Of a DNA stretch of 64,000 nucleotides, positions 49,807-58,665 are shown one piece after another. Made by a program: the position numbers and the translations under genes. The stretch covers positions 869,001 through 933,000 of the forward strand of contig JACKCV010000001.1 in the NCBI GenBank assembly GCA_020633825.1, written 5' to 3'. Below the pieces are notes generated by a model. It saw only the letters and a program-made list of their open reading frames with translations. It was not told where the DNA came from and ran no database searches. Origin of the DNA: Fibrobacteria bacterium. Lineage in GTDB: Bacteria; Fibrobacterota; Fibrobacteria; UBA5070. Within the stretch, counting starts at the first letter, position 1. Each line of letters starts with the position of its first letter.

Positions 49807-52332
49807 TCAGTCCAGGTGGCGCACCAGCACCTGCGAGCCCTGGAACTGCGCGAAGAAGATGCCTCGGGGAAGGTGGGCCAGCTCGAGGATCGATTCCCCG
49901 GAGACCTGCCGGGAAAGGATCCGCCTTCCCTTCAGGTCCCGGACCTGGAGTTCCCCCACACCCCGGGACACCAGCCGGTTTCCGGACTGCCACAAGGCGG
50001 GGGTTCCGGGCTTGGACACAGGACGGATCGCGGTGGACGCGGAGACGATGGAGACGTTGTCCAGGGTCACCGTGGTGCCCGCGGCGGACTTGCCGCCGAT
50101 GTCGAAGGACAGTTTCCCGGACTGGGTGGAATCGGAGACGAAGGTGTAGGAGTAGCGCTTGGAGGCGGTGCCCAGGCTCACGGACTTGTCGAAGGCGCCC
50201 AGGTTCGCGTACACGTTGATCGTGCGGGCCTGGCTCGCCGAGGCATCGAAGGAGAGGGTGTAGGTGGTTCCCTTCACGAAGGGCACGGCGGTCTGGAAGA
50301 TCTGGACGTTCCAGCCTTCGGTGCCGCCGTTGGTCACCTCGAAGGTGAAGGCGCCTTCCCGCACCGAAGGGGTGCCCGCGGCCGTCCCGTCCTCGCTCCA
50401 GGCCGACGGGGTCCATCCGGTGGTGCCGTCGGAGAAGTCGCCGTTGACGATCAGGTTGGAGGCCGAAAGGAAGACGGCCTGCACGATGCGCGGGGCGTCC
50501 ATGGTCACGGCCAGGGAGGAGGACGATCCCGAACCATCTCCGGACCATCCGCCGAAGTTCCAGCCTTCGGCGGGCGTGGCGTCGAGGGTCACCACGGTTC
50601 CCCGCGGAACCAGGGAGGTGCGCAGGGAGCGGGTGACGGTGCCCTGTCCGACGATCTCGACGGTGAGCGGCACCAGGTCGAGGGCGGGCAGGACGACCTG
50701 CGCGTCGGTGGAGACCACGAAGTGGATCGCCGAGGTGGCGGGCAGGGTGTATTCGAACCCGGTCGCCGACACGCCGGCGGGATCGGGGAGCCGGGAGATG
50801 ACGGAATCCGTCGAGAATCCGTAGGCGACCGCCGATTTCCATTCCTTGCCGGAGAGCGAGAGCGTGACCGGCTGCGCCGTGGCCGACTTGTTGATGGCGA
50901 TCACGTGCAAGAGGTTCGGGTTCCTGGAATCGAGGCTCGCGTAGGTGGAAAAGGTCGCCGGGTCGGGGTTGTCGGCGGCCACGTGGGTGTCGCCGAAGCC
51001 GTTGCCCTTGCCGTCGATATTGCGGTAGAGTCGGAAGGCCGCCTCGAGGTGCCCCGAGAAGGTCGTGTGCAGGTTGGCGGCCTCGAGATCGAGTTTGCCG
51101 AACACACCCAGGGCGTCGGCCAGGGCCAGGGCCCCCGACCAGTGGTTCTCGCCGCCGTAGTTGTATTCGGTGAGGGCCAGACGCATGCCGGGCCAGGCGG
51201 TGTCGATGGACTGCTTGGTGCGCGCGAGGATGGCCACGGGCTTGTTGCCGGTCATGGCGCCGGGGATCCAACTGTTCTCCAGGTAGGTGGTGTCCCACAG
51301 GCCGCGCGGGGCCTGCAGGCGCGCCTCGATGTCCTTGGTCGTGCCGCCGTCGGCGACGCTGCCGTTGCTGATGCGCGCGTCGCCCATGTCCTCGGGGTAC
51401 CAGTGGATGGCGAGCACGTCGATGAGCTGGATGCCGGCCGCGGTGGAGCGGGCCTTCATCTCGCCCAGGAACGCCGCGACGGCCCAGTCGTACTTGGCCT
51501 TGTAGGTGGGCCAGTCGGAGCAGGCCGCGATGGAATTGGGGGTTCCCGAATAGCATCCCCACATCGCCATGGCGCCGAAGCTTTCGGAGCCCATGATCTT
51601 CGCCGAGGGGTCGACGGCCTTGACGGCCTTGGCGAGGGCTTCGCTCTTGTCGAGCAGCTCCTGGAAGGTGAGGGGCGCCGGGCGGAGGCGAACGTGGGTG
51701 CCTCCCCAAAGGGCCGGTTCGTTGTCCAGGGAATAGTAGGGAACACCTCCCTGGTCGGCGCGTCCGAATTTCTGCACGAGGAAGTTCACCTCCTCGTCCA
51801 TGTAGACGAACGAATCGGTCGTGGAGGGCGCGAGGGTGAAGGGGCTCCCCTTGGCGAAGGCCACCCTCTTCCAGCGGCTGGAGGGCGCGATCTGGTCGGC
51901 GGTCACGGGACCGGCCCCATCGGCGGCCACGAACCCGGCCATCTGGAGCTGCACGATGGGGGCGCGGCCCAGGCCCAGATTGCGTTCCACGAAGTTCGCG
52001 ACCGATCCACCGGGGCCGGTGGGGGTGGGGAGCGGGTTCTGCGTCAGCCAGTTGTCGCTGTTGAACTGCCAGTCGGAGCCGGCGCTGGAGTAGTTGTTCT
52101 CCCAGTTGTAGGCGGTCATGCGGTTGCCGCCCATGCGGTCGGAGCCCAGCAGGGCCGAATCAGCCGCAAGGTAGGTGGCCTTGCCGGTGGAGAGCGCGTT
52201 GATGCCGTAGATGGCGGGGTTGATGGCGTGGCCGGGCTGGTCGGCGTGGACGGCGATCACCGGTGCGGCGCCGGCCGTTGCGGAGATCGCGACCAGGCAA
52301 GCGACTCCGAGGACGAGGGGGGATCGGATCAT
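49807..52332 (-). CDS. Exported GH44-family endoglucanase/xyloglucanase, multi-modular
   Basis: An 841-residue exported enzyme. Signal peptide SPLVLGVACLVAISATAGAA. GH44 catalytic part (about 25-530): INPAIYGINAL, SDRMGGNRMTAYNWENNYS, PYYSLDNEPALWGGTH (acid/base Glu) and LALTEYNYGGENHWSG (nucleophile Glu). Then a divergent InlB-type beta module (about 545-610: GWNFGGWSGDGSGSS), a CBM4/9-like galactose-binding-fold module (about 615-750: NLIVNGDFSDGTTGWTPS) and a sorting-like tail (LQVRDLKGRRILSRQVSG). GH44 enzymes cut cellulose, xyloglucan and mixed glucans. GGAGG lies 6 nt before the ATG. Confidence 0.93.
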   Translation of the reverse strand: MIRSPLVLGVACLVAISATAGAAPVIAVHADQPGHAINPAIYGINALSTGKATYLAADSALLGSDRMGGNRMTAYNWENNYSSAGSDWQFNSDNWLTQNPLPTPTGPGGSVANFVERNLGLGRAPIVQLQMAGFVAADGAGPVTADQIAPSSRWKRVAFAKGSPFTLAPSTTDSFVYMDEEVNFLVQKFGRADQGGVPYYSLDNEPALWGGTHVRLRPAPLTFQELLDKSEALAKAVKAVDPSAKIMGSESFGAMAMWGCYSGTPNSIAACSDWPTYKAKYDWAVAAFLGEMKARSTAAGIQLIDVLAIHWYPEDMGDARISNGSVADGGTTKDIEARLQAPRGLWDTTYLENSWIPGAMTGNKPVAILARTKQSIDTAWPGMRLALTEYNYGGENHWSGALALADALGVFGKLDLEAANLHTTFSGHLEAAFRLYRNIDGKGNGFGDTHVAADNPDPATFSTYASLDSRNPNLLHVIAINKSATAQPVTLSLSGKEWKSAVAYGFSTDSVISRLPDPAGVSATGFEYTLPATSAIHFVVSTDAQVVLPALDLVPLTVEIVGQGTVTRSLRTSLVPRGTVVTLDATPAEGWNFGGWSGDGSGSSSSLAVTMDAPRIVQAVFLSASNLIVNGDFSDGTTGWTPSAWSEDGTAAGTPSVREGAFTFEVTNGGTEGWNVQIFQTAVPFVKGTTYTLSFDASASQARTINVYANLGAFDKSVSLGTASKRYSYTFVSDSTQSGKLSFDIGGKSAAGTTVTLDNVSIVSASTAIRPVSKPGTPALWQSGNRLVSRGVGELQVRDLKGRRILSRQVSGESILELAHLPRGIFFAQFQGSQVLVRHLD

Positions 52333-52460
52333 GGTTCCTCCGGGAACGAAATGGGTTCCCGGAGAACTTCGCGCGCGACGGAGATCGCCGCGGCTCGCTC
52401 GGTGCGATTTCGTACAGTGGATCGACCACCCGGGCGACCACCGCCCGCGGGAGGAGGCGC

Positions 52461-53624
52461 TCAGGGCAGGGTCTTGGCGAAGAGCCGCAGGTCGTCCAGC
52501 CAGAACTCCGTGTCCTGGTAGACGGAGAACTGGAGATAGAGCACTTGCGACGAGGCCGCGGGGAACTCCGTCCCTCCGTCGACGGGGACGAAATCCGTCG
52601 GAACCAGGGCGAAACGGGTCCAGTCGGCTCCAGGATCCACGGAGCGGGCGTAGACGTGCTTGGCGCCTCCCTCGAGGGCGACGAGGTCGATGCGGACCGG
52701 GCCGTTCCCCTTGAGCCAGATCTCCAGGCTGTCCATGCCGGACAGATCGACCGTTTGCCCGTCGACCACCCCCAGGTGGAATCCGACCAGTCCGTAGCGG
52801 TCGGGGGTCCCGGGGTCGAAGGCGAAGTCCACGTGCAAGCTCGCGTTTCCGCCGTGCGCTCGGGTGGTGTCGTAGCCGTGTCCGAACACCGCATGGCCGA
52901 TTTCCTTCCCCGCGAGGTCGGAATTCGTCCCCGAGGATGCGGCGTACCACCATCCACCTCCGATCAGGAGGCCCAGTCTTGTCTTGGTGGAGGTCCCTTC
53001 GAAATCGTCGATCAGCCAGCCCGGGGCGGCCACCAGGCGGCTGCGCGAGCCCCCGGGATCCGCGGAGGCGGAGGCGGGGACGAAGAGGTCGAAGGCGGCC
53101 TGGCCGTCGCGCGGCGTGACGCGCGCCCAGAGGTCGGAGAGGGGCCATCCCGAAAGGCGTGCGATCCCCGAATCGTCGGTGCTGGCCACGGTGCCCAGTC
53201 CGTAGGCCTGCAAGGTGGCCGCCACGGGTCGTCCCTGGTCGTCGACGATGCCGATGGAGTGGAGGGTCGTCGAACGGGCGACGAGATCGCCGGTCGGGCG
53301 ACCGGGATCGCGATCGGCCAAGGCGCGGACGGAATCCCCATCCACTCGGCCGGCGATCTCGATGCGCAGGAACGTGGACGGGAGCCCCTCGAGGGTGAAC
53401 CGCCCGGAATCGTTCGTCGAGGTCTGGGCCGAGGGCTTCCCGTCCAGCGATTGCGGCATCCGCGCCCGGACCACGGCGCCGGCCACCGGTTGGCCCGATC
53501 CGTCGACCACCCTTCCGGAAATGGTTTCTCCCCCGAAGCCCCCGCCTCCCGCGCTCGTGTCCGACCCGCAGCTTGCAAGCCACAGCGATGCGGCCAACGC
53601 CGGCAAGGAATGGAGGCGCTTCAC
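52461..53624 (-). CDS. Lipoprotein with regulatory-like and CBM11-like modules
   Basis: A 387-residue lipoprotein: the N-terminus ends in LAASLWLASCGSD, a clean lipobox with the lipidated Cys at about residue 19. A first module (about 35-95, SGRVVDGSGQPVAGAVVRAR) is carboxypeptidase-regulatory-like. The C-terminal module (about 205-387) starts LIDDFEGTSTKTRLG and matches CBM11/CIA30-type galactose-binding folds that bind beta-glucans. No catalytic residues are seen; it is likely a surface glycan-binding protein. Its ATG overlaps the stop of the TIGR02147 gene upstream by 4 bp, so the two are coupled. The GH44 gene lies 128 bp downstream on the same strand. Confidence 0.8.
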   Translation of the reverse strand: MKRLHSLPALAASLWLASCGSDTSAGGGGFGGETISGRVVDGSGQPVAGAVVRARMPQSLDGKPSAQTSTNDSGRFTLEGLPSTFLRIEIAGRVDGDSVRALADRDPGRPTGDLVARSTTLHSIGIVDDQGRPVAATLQAYGLGTVASTDDSGIARLSGWPLSDLWARVTPRDGQAAFDLFVPASASADPGGSRSRLVAAPGWLIDDFEGTSTKTRLGLLIGGGWWYAASSGTNSDLAGKEIGHAVFGHGYDTTRAHGGNASLHVDFAFDPGTPDRYGLVGFHLGVVDGQTVDLSGMDSLEIWLKGNGPVRIDLVALEGGAKHVYARSVDPGADWTRFALVPTDFVPVDGGTEFPAASSQVLYLQFSVYQDTEFWLDDLRLFAKTLP

Positions 53625-54475
53625 GAGCGAGGGTCCCGGAAGGCCAGCGGGAAGAACTCCAGGTTCAACTGCAACACGCGATCGGGCGTGTCGTCCTGTT
53701 CGGCCAGGACCAGGAACCGCGACACCAGCATCCGCAATTCTTCGCGCATGATCTCGAAGGTGGCCTGGGAAACGGAAACGGTGGCCCAGGCGTGGTGACG
53801 TTCGGCCCGGGGGACTCGATCGAGCGCCTCGCCCCCCAGATCATGCACCTGTCGCATGTACCCCCGGGTGGCCTCTTCGGAGTATCGAGTGCCCGTCTCC
53901 ACGCAGGCGTCGTTCCGGACGATCCCTCCGGGGCTGCGATGGGCCAAGCCCAGTTCCAGCAGAAGGTCCAGCGAGCGGCGAATCTCCTCCGCATCGGCGG
54001 GAGGTGTCAATTTCGCTCCCCAGGCCGCCTCCGAACCGGACTGGAAGGCATGGATGCCCAGCAACTCCCGCACGGCCGCATGCTTCCAGGATCCCAGGAA
54101 GGCGTCCTGATCCTGGCGCAGCAACTTGGCGGGGGATTCCTTGAATTGGGCCAGCCGCGCGTACAGTTTGCTGCGCGGTCCGGCGAGGCTTTCCTGATTT
54201 TGGCGCACCAGCAGGAGGAAGTACTCCCGCTCGCGTTTCCGGAGTCCGATGGCGTCGGCGAATTTCATGGCCATCTCGACGGAGATGTTCGACTTGTTCT
54301 CCAGGACCTGGGAGAAGAATCCGTGGGATCGATACCCCACCTTCAGGGCCAGGGCGCGGTAGGAAAAGCGCGGGTGCGACGCCTTGAAGGCCTGGTACCA
54401 ATCCTTGAGATAGGCTCGGTAGTCCAGGTACTCGAACACCTTCGGCAACGCCACGCTGTCCCCCCGATCGCCCAT
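53621..54475 (-). CDS. TIGR02147 family protein (Fibrobacter paralogous family)
   Basis: A 284-residue protein of the TIGR02147 family, first defined from many paralogues in Fibrobacter succinogenes. The N-terminal hallmark PKVFEYLDYRAYLKDWYQ is followed by a helix-turn-helix-like region: FSYRALALKVGYRSHGFFSQVLENKSNIS (in parts) and LRKREREYFLLLVRQNQ. The C-terminal half is helical. The family is probably regulatory: the N-terminus looks like a Cro/C1-type DNA-binding domain. Its exact role is not established. I start at the ATG at 54475; a much longer open frame upstream looks non-coding. It is followed by a lipoprotein gene in a 4-bp overlap. It supports the Fibrobacterota assignment. Confidence 0.88.
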   Translation of the reverse strand: MGDRGDSVALPKVFEYLDYRAYLKDWYQAFKASHPRFSYRALALKVGYRSHGFFSQVLENKSNISVEMAMKFADAIGLRKREREYFLLLVRQNQESLAGPRSKLYARLAQFKESPAKLLRQDQDAFLGSWKHAAVRELLGIHAFQSGSEAAWGAKLTPPADAEEIRRSLDLLLELGLAHRSPGGIVRNDACVETGTRYSEEATRGYMRQVHDLGGEALDRVPRAERHHAWATVSVSQATFEIMREELRMLVSRFLVLAEQDDTPDRVLQLNLEFFPLAFRDPRS

Positions 54476-54810
54476 GAAAGGAAATGATCGCAAATTCCGC
54501 TCCTGCGCGTGACCTCCCGGGACTTCTTTCCGGCCAGTCCACTGTCCAGGATTCCGAGCGTGAAGGTGGGACTTTCGCGGGCCGTCCCGCCTGGAGATGC
54601 GAGATGCCCCTCGGACCCGAGTCCGGTCGATGTCAAAGTTCCACACGCCCGATGGGGGAAACAGCCAGAGGGAGCCTCCACCATGGAGGACGATCCCGGA
54701 CTGAAAGCCCTGCGAAAGGGGGCGTTAACCCCTACGATCGGCTTTTCCGCGGCCTGCGAGCGCCAATGCCGCTCCGCTCCCTGGACGGGGAGGATGGATG
54801 CTTGTTCGCT
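54476..54810. other. Gene-free stretch upstream of the TIGR02147 gene
   Basis: A 335-bp region between the TIGR02147 start (minus strand) and the end of the CE4 gene. It should contain the promoter for the regulator-lipoprotein pair. I see no clear terminator for CE4, no RNA gene and no convincing reading frame. Confidence 0.35.
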
Positions 54811-56049
54811 CTACGGCACCGGGGGGAGTGCCGAACTCCAGAGTTGCCGACCGGTCTCGACCGATCGCAACTCCAGGAATTGGGTTTCCGAGACCTTGCT
54901 CGAGGGGAAGGGGATCAGGTCTCCTTTGGAAACGTCCACCAAACCGCTGGCGAGCGATTCCCCCGATGCGGCCCGGACCGTGTATCGAGCGGAAGTCTCC
55001 CGGATGCCGTGGATCCGCCAACCATCGCGAGTGGTCGTGAGCGAGGTCGCGAGGCGCTTTGCCTTCATCCGGGTGTCCGTCCCCGCTTTCGTGATCGTCA
55101 TTCCCAAGGCCATGAAGTCGATCTCGAACGATCCATCGCTTTGCGGGTCGATCCGCTTGGACCCCTGGCTGACGACCGGGGCCGCCCCGAACACGCTCGG
55201 ATCCAACCGGATCCGAAGTGGAACTCTCCGGGGCATCTTCGGGTGCGGGGAGATCCACTTCAGATCCCAGGCGGTGGATCCGGAGGCCGCCGACAGCGTG
55301 TCGATGGTCTTCGATGCTCGCCAGTAGGCGGCGATTTCCTGGTAGGTTCCCACCCAAACGCCGGCTTGGATGGCTCGATCGAACAGGCTGTTCATCTGTT
55401 CGGTGGAGATGAACATCCAGTCTCCTCCCACGCCGTGGTTCAAGGTCACGAACCAGGATCCGTCCCTGGCCGCGTTGTCGATTTCTGTCAACGCCGAATT
55501 GGTCGTGGCGTCGTCCTGGAGGATGAACGACGTCATGCTCATCCATTGCGAGGGCCGGGTGTTCCAGGCGAACTGGGCGTTGCCGCCGCAGGTGCGGGCG
55601 ATGATGTTGTGCCGGTTGGCGATCCGGTTCACCAGCTCGTTGGTGTTGCAGAACGGGTAGGCCAGGGTGACCGATTCCACGGAAGGATCCAGGGCCTTGA
55701 TCGCCGAATCCTGGAGGCGGATCTCCTGCTCGATCTTCGTCGAATCGAGCGCCGAAAGATCGGCATGGGAGGCGGTGTGGTTGGCCACTTCATGACCGGC
55801 TCGAGCGGCCTCTCTCCAGCTATCCAAGGTGGAATTGAAGTTGTAGCCGCCGGGCACGAAGAAGGTCGCGTGGATTTTGCGTTCTTCCAGGGAGGGGAAG
55901 ACGTTGGCGATCTGGGAGGCGCAAGCATCGTCGAAGGTGAAGGTGACCGCACCCTTGTGCCCGTTCCAAGGAACCGTGGTCAACGGACCTGCGATGGTCG
56001 CCGCCGTGCACAGCAGGGCGAATTGTACGCATGCAACACACCGATTCAT
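54811..56049 (-). CDS. Exported CE4-family polysaccharide deacetylase
   Basis: A 412-residue exported protein with signal peptide VACVQFALLCTAATIAGP. NodB homology domain (about 25-250): motif 1 AVTFTFDDACASQ (catalytic base and metal Asp), motif 2 EVANHTASHADLS (metal His pair), motif 3-like LAYPFCNTNE (the usual arginine is replaced by Cys/Asn) and later TLNHGVGGDW (motif 5 His). Substrate could be acetylated xylan or chitin/peptidoglycan; the changed motif 3 is unusual and activity is not certain. The C-terminal 150 residues are a beta-rich module with no family I recognise. Confidence 0.85.
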   Translation of the reverse strand: MNRCVACVQFALLCTAATIAGPLTTVPWNGHKGAVTFTFDDACASQIANVFPSLEERKIHATFFVPGGYNFNSTLDSWREAARAGHEVANHTASHADLSALDSTKIEQEIRLQDSAIKALDPSVESVTLAYPFCNTNELVNRIANRHNIIARTCGGNAQFAWNTRPSQWMSMTSFILQDDATTNSALTEIDNAARDGSWFVTLNHGVGGDWMFISTEQMNSLFDRAIQAGVWVGTYQEIAAYWRASKTIDTLSAASGSTAWDLKWISPHPKMPRRVPLRIRLDPSVFGAAPVVSQGSKRIDPQSDGSFEIDFMALGMTITKAGTDTRMKAKRLATSLTTTRDGWRIHGIRETSARYTVRAASGESLASGLVDVSKGDLIPFPSSKVSETQFLELRSVETGRQLWSSALPPVP

Positions 56050-56182
56050 GTATTGGGTTCCCCATCAGGATCGAGACTGGTCCACTTCACCGAGCCCTAA
56101 AAATACCGAGTCCCAGCGAAGAACCGGAAACCCTTTCGTCGCCAAGACCGACCGTGGGGTTCACCTCCTCGACCTCCCCCGG

Positions 56183-56557
56183 CGAGCCGCAGCGATGCCC
56201 AGCATCGCCGACCAGAGAGTTCAACCCCTGCCCTCTCCACCTTCCGCCTTGGCGAGCCGCCGCGATGCCAAGCCACGCTGATCAGCGGGTTCAGCCCCTG
56301 CCCTCTCCGCCATCCGCCTTGGCGAGCGGAGCGATGCCAAGCCACGCTGATCAGCGGGTACTCCCACCTCCCTCTCCACCTTCCGCCTTGGCGAGCGCAG
56401 CGATGCCCAGCCACGCTGATCAGCGGGTTCAGCCCCTGCCCTCTCCGCCATCCGCCTTGGCGAGCCGCAGCGATGCCCAGCCACGCTGGTCAGAGGGTTC
56501 TCCCACCTCCCTCTCCGCCTTCCAGCGCTTGGCGAGCGAAGCGATGCCAAGCCACAC
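56183..56557. repeat. Tandem repeat array, about 70-bp unit, five and a half copies
   Basis: Units begin CGAGCNGCAGCGATGCC-like at 56183, 56253, 56323, 56392, 56461 and 56533, giving periods of 70, 70, 69, 69 and 72 bp. Each unit contains GATGCCNAGCCACGCTGATCAG-like and C+T-rich blocks that alternate between two types (CAGCCCCTGCC and CTCCCACCTCC). There are no constant repeats with unique spacers, so it is not a CRISPR array. Frames running through it give low-complexity shadow proteins. The GCGAAGCG core is the inverse of the CGCTTCGC core in the array at 1-235. It lies between convergent-free CE4 and MutL gene ends. Confidence 0.85.
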
Positions 56558-56684
56558 CGTCCACCGCGTACAGGAAGCTGAGGCGGGTATCGGAGATGCA
56601 GACGACCAGCCGCGCCCCCCGAAGGCGTACGTGGTCGGTACGTCGAGAGGGGGCGCAATGGGAGTATGCGCTCCGAGACCCGCC

Positions 56685-58535
56685 TCAGCGGAAGAAGCGG
56701 GAGAGATCGACGGAGGAAATTCGGGTCACCGTCGGTGCGCCACCGGGCGTTTGCCAAGGCTCCCGGCAGGCGAACAGATCATCCGCCAGGGCCGACCGTT
56801 CCTCCGCGCCCAGTTCCTGCGTCCTGCGCAACGCCGCCGCCCGCGCATACCCGGCGGCAAACGCGCGGTGCAACGTGTCGCGGGACGGCCCTTCCTCGGC
56901 CACGGCCCCCAGTAGGTCCTCCAGGAGACCTTCGGCGTCGTCCTGGGGAATGGAGGCGGGCACGCCCCGAAGCAGGAGGGTGGTCCCCCCGAAGGGCTCG
57001 AGATCGAAGGACAGGGCGCGCAGATCCTCCAGATGGGCCAGCGCGGTCTGGCGCTCGCGCACGGGAAGATCGATGGGGCGCGGGAACAGCAACTGCTGGG
57101 AGGGAACCGCTCCCTCCCGCTCGAGTCCGCGCAGGGCTTGTTCGAAGAGGACCCGCTCGTGGGCGGCGCGTTGGTCGATGCACAGGAGCCCGCCCTGCAG
57201 CGGGCACAGCAGGTAGCCCTCGACCTGCAAGATCTGGATGCCGGCCTGCGAGAAGGCCCGCACCGGCTCGCTGGGCTCGGGGGCGCGTTGGGAGCCGGGG
57301 AAGGCCACGAGGGTGGGGTTGCGGGAGGCGAACAGGTCGCCCTGGTCCCGGGACGCGGGCGTGGGTGGGTCGAAGGCGGCCACCGGTGGACGGTCGTCGT
57401 CGAGCTCGCCCGCGGACGGGAAGGGGAACGCGTCCGGGGAGACGGAATCCGTCTGGGCATGGGGCGGCTCGGGTTCGAATCCCGGAAGGGCCGCGTAGCG
57501 AGGGGGCTGGGCTCCCTGGTCCTTGCCGTCCTCGGGGGAGGAGGGCGAGAACAGGGGCAGTTCCCCGCGCAGGTCGAGCGCCCCGGAGACGGCCTCGGAG
57601 ACGGCGTGGAACAGCGGGCCTTCGGCCTGGAAACGGACTTCGCGCTTCTGGGGATGGACGTTGATGTCCACCTCCTCCAGGGGCAGGGTGATCTCCAGGA
57701 CGCACACGGGATGGCGACCGGGATTGAGTCCGAGGCCGCGCGCCACGCCGCGCACCAGGACCCCCGCCTGGATGGGGCGGCGGTTCACGGAGAAGTGGGC
57801 CATGTCGGCCCGTCCGCGGTCGGTGCCCGCCCCTCCCACGAATCCGGTCACGGTGAGGTTGCCGTCGGACCACTCCACGGGGACCATGCCTTCGACCACG
57901 CGTCCCAGCAGGTCGCGCACCCGCATGCGGCGATCGCCGGCGTTCACGGCGAGAAGCTCGCGATCGCCGTGCGACAGACGGAATTCGACATCGGGTCGGG
58001 CCAGGGCCTGGCGGACCAGGGAATTCAGCACGCGTTGGGCCTCGGCTTGGGCGGTCCCGAGGAAACGACGCCGCACGGGGATCCCCGCGAACAGTCCGCG
58101 GACCTCCACGCGCGTGCCGCGAGGCCAGCCGGAGGGGGCGTCGGTGACGAGGTTGCCTCCGTGCACCACGATGGCCCGTCCTTCGGGCTCCGAGACGTGG
58201 CGCGTGTCGATGCGCAGCTCGGCGACCGAAGCCAGGGAGGACAAGGCTTCGCCCCGGAACCCGTAGGTGCCCACGTTGGCGAGATCCTCGAAGGCCACCA
58301 TCTTGGAGGTGGCGTGGCGCAGCCAGGATTTTCGCAGATCTTCGGCGACCATTCCCGCTCCGTCGTCCTCCACCGAGATCAGGTCGAGGCCACCGCCTTC
58401 GAGCTTCACCCGCACGCGGCGGGCTCCGGCGTCGAGGGCGTTCTCCACCAGCTCCTTCACGGCGCTGGAGGGACGGTCGACCACCTCGCCGGCGGCGATG
58501 CGGTTGATGACCAGCTCGTCGAGGACCCGGATCAC
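56685..58535 (-). CDS. mutL: DNA mismatch repair protein MutL
   Basis: A 616-residue MutL. The GHKL ATPase domain (about 1-330) is intact: INRIAAGEVVDRPSSAVKEL and VENALDAGARRV (Asn of motif I), VEDDGAGM, YGFRGEALSSLASV and the later RRPIQAG and VDINVHPQKREVRF. A variable, acidic/Pro-rich linker (about 340-430) precedes the dimerisation domain. The endonuclease motif DQHAxxE appears as DQRAAHERVLFE, with Arg replacing the first His. The usual C-terminal Cys-Pro-His zinc block is replaced by TPGGAPT. The protein may therefore lack or have altered nicking activity. It is 130 bp downstream of hisS on the same strand. Confidence 0.95.
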   Translation of the reverse strand: MIRVLDELVINRIAAGEVVDRPSSAVKELVENALDAGARRVRVKLEGGGLDLISVEDDGAGMVAEDLRKSWLRHATSKMVAFEDLANVGTYGFRGEALSSLASVAELRIDTRHVSEPEGRAIVVHGGNLVTDAPSGWPRGTRVEVRGLFAGIPVRRRFLGTAQAEAQRVLNSLVRQALARPDVEFRLSHGDRELLAVNAGDRRMRVRDLLGRVVEGMVPVEWSDGNLTVTGFVGGAGTDRGRADMAHFSVNRRPIQAGVLVRGVARGLGLNPGRHPVCVLEITLPLEEVDINVHPQKREVRFQAEGPLFHAVSEAVSGALDLRGELPLFSPSSPEDGKDQGAQPPRYAALPGFEPEPPHAQTDSVSPDAFPFPSAGELDDDRPPVAAFDPPTPASRDQGDLFASRNPTLVAFPGSQRAPEPSEPVRAFSQAGIQILQVEGYLLCPLQGGLLCIDQRAAHERVLFEQALRGLEREGAVPSQQLLFPRPIDLPVRERQTALAHLEDLRALSFDLEPFGGTTLLLRGVPASIPQDDAEGLLEDLLGAVAEEGPSRDTLHRAFAAGYARAAALRRTQELGAEERSALADDLFACREPWQTPGGAPTVTRISSVDLSRFFR

Positions 58536-58665
58536 GGGAGACGCGCCAGGGGGACGGAGGGGCCGCGCCCGGCGCGGAGACCGGCGCGACGCGCCGGGCC
58601 GAGCCTGTCGGCGAGCCCGGAGGAGACCGGCCCCCGCAGGGGGAGGCGCCCGGAGATGCCGGAAA

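Noticed and set aside
56183..56557. Possible CRISPR array
   Set aside because: Whole 70-bp units repeat; there are no unique spacers between constant short repeats, and no cas genes are nearby.
56031..56915. A 294-residue Pro/Ser-rich open frame
   Set aside because: It is a translation of the tandem repeat and the antisense of mutL, with changing repeat periods and no ribosome-binding site.
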